A stretch of DNA of 33,338 nt from Stenocarpella maydis. Taxonomy: Eukaryota > Ascomycota > Sordariomycetes > Diaporthales > Diaporthaceae. The notes under the pieces were generated by a model. It did not search any database and was not told where the DNA came from. It worked only from the letters and a program-made list of their open reading frames with translations. Position 1 is the first letter of the stretch, and each line of letters opens with the position of its first letter. This document shows positions 32,656 to 33,338 of this stretch, in pieces. The stretch covers positions 1-33,338 of the forward strand of contig NQMI01000255.1 in the NCBI GenBank assembly GCA_002270565.1, read 5' to 3'. The position numbers and the translations under genes are program-made.

Positions 32656-33278
32656 TCATTTCCTCAAGCTTTGGCGCAATCTATCCACCACCGGCCCCGC
32701 AGGGTAGTCGCCGTCGTAGTGGCAACATGGGGAGAGCCGGATGGGTAGCAGCCAGTCGAAGACGCCCTTGTCCCCCATGACGGACTTCCAGTTCTCATAG
32801 TAGCTGCCCGTATCCCAGGGATTCTCGCCGACCTCGGTTTTCACAATAGCGAACCTGTGCTCTGGGGCCCGCCGGCTGGCTCTGTTGGCACCGTTGTGGC
32901 TCTCAAATACGAACTGATTCCCGTCGAATTTGGGATTTGGCAAGGGGAAAGTTATCGTCTCATAGCCAGTCGGCAAGGCACTGTTTTCGGGAATTGGCGT
33001 CTGGTTGAGCGGTATCCGGATCGCGAGCTGGTGGACCTTGGTCCTCCGGCTTAGGTTTTCGATGTTTGTGATGTTGCTTAGGGCAAAGCCGTGCGACATG
33101 GCGGCCATGGTGGATGAAAACAAGCCGAAGAAGGCCGAAAAGCCCATCAGGACGATGGCTGGAACCGAGACATCTTTGGATTCATTCGCAAGCGTCCTGG
33201 TGACGTGCGCCCCGGCAGATAAGCAGATTGTACAATAGCAAGCCGTGTATGTGACGAATTGTATAAAGAATTTGAAGG
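32656..33278 (-). CDS. DHHC palmitoyltransferase, C-terminal part (PFA5-like), cut by window edge
   Basis: Terminal exon of a membrane S-acyltransferase. It starts after the acceptor TTCTCCACAG; its first two bases finish a split codon, and it runs 207 codons to TGA at 32656. SFKFFIQFVTYTA and the following residues form the transmembrane segment after the catalytic Cys-rich domain. A second hydrophobic segment follows (VSVPAIVLMGFSAFFGLFSS). ALSNITNIENLSRRTKVHQL matches the T-T-x-E-like motif region that follows the last membrane helix in this family. ENPWDTGSYYENWKSVMG and FDWLLPIRLSPCC fit the conserved C-terminal part of fungal PFA5-type enzymes as I remember them. The DHHC box and earlier helices would lie beyond 33338 on the right, so activity cannot be judged. 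The PFA5 assignment rests on this tail only. Confidence 0.9.
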
Positions 33279-33286
33279 CTGTGGAG

Positions 33287-33338
33287 AATATCAGCCAAGG
33301 TTCCCCGCCGGGTCCGGGGGGGGACCTTGGCTGATATT
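33287..33338. repeat. Inverted repeat (hairpin) ending at the last base
   Basis: Perfect 15-bp arms at 33287-33301 (AATATCAGCCAAGGT) and 33324-33338. Pairing continues inward through one T-G wobble and four C-G pairs, then a mismatch and two more pairs, around a 6-base loop. It lies in the intron just upstream of the palmitoyltransferase exon, and the left arm covers its likely branch site. Confidence 0.95.

Overview
The window looks like nuclear DNA of a filamentous ascomycete, most likely a Sordariomycete. The evidence is short introns (about 50-200 nt) with GT...RCTRAC/CTGAC...AG signals, pyrimidine-rich leaders before start codons, many simple-sequence repeats, and proteins of clearly Pezizomycotina type. 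No bacterial, plasmid, CRISPR or intact transposon feature was seen.

Layout. 1-5053: GC-rich non-coding DNA with many microsatellites, then a C/T-rich leader. 5054-6799 (+): conserved fungal coiled-coil and low-complexity protein of unknown function. 7770-9622 (-): IMP-specific 5'-nucleotidase ISN1, five exons. 10796-14719 (-): importin-beta family receptor NMD5/SXM1 (importin-7/8 type), ten exons, two of whose introns appear to be GC-AG. 14720-18653: repeats and an unassigned block. 18654-19929 (-): RfeG-like protein with a conserved N-terminal domain and a disordered tail. 19930-23409: leader plus a stop-poor reading frame that may be a decayed gene. 23410-25694 (-): DNA polymerase eta RAD30, five exons, with UBZ finger. 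25695-32655: mostly unassignable sequence containing a candidate 60-residue cysteine-rich protein gene (29010-29229, +) and a frame-shifted gene relic (about 30904-32014, +). 32656-33278 (-): 3' part of a DHHC palmitoyltransferase resembling PFA5, running off the right edge.

The confident genes are housekeeping genes with unrelated jobs: purine salvage, nuclear import, translesion synthesis and S-acylation. They do not form a pathway or cluster. The unusual material is in the gaps: the cysteine-rich mini-gene, two or three decaying coding regions, a one-strand GTCC[A/G]G word bias, and a fold-back palindrome ending exactly on the last base. Exon coordinates were derived by hand from frame, splice signals and remembered family conservation; no alignment or transcript data was available.
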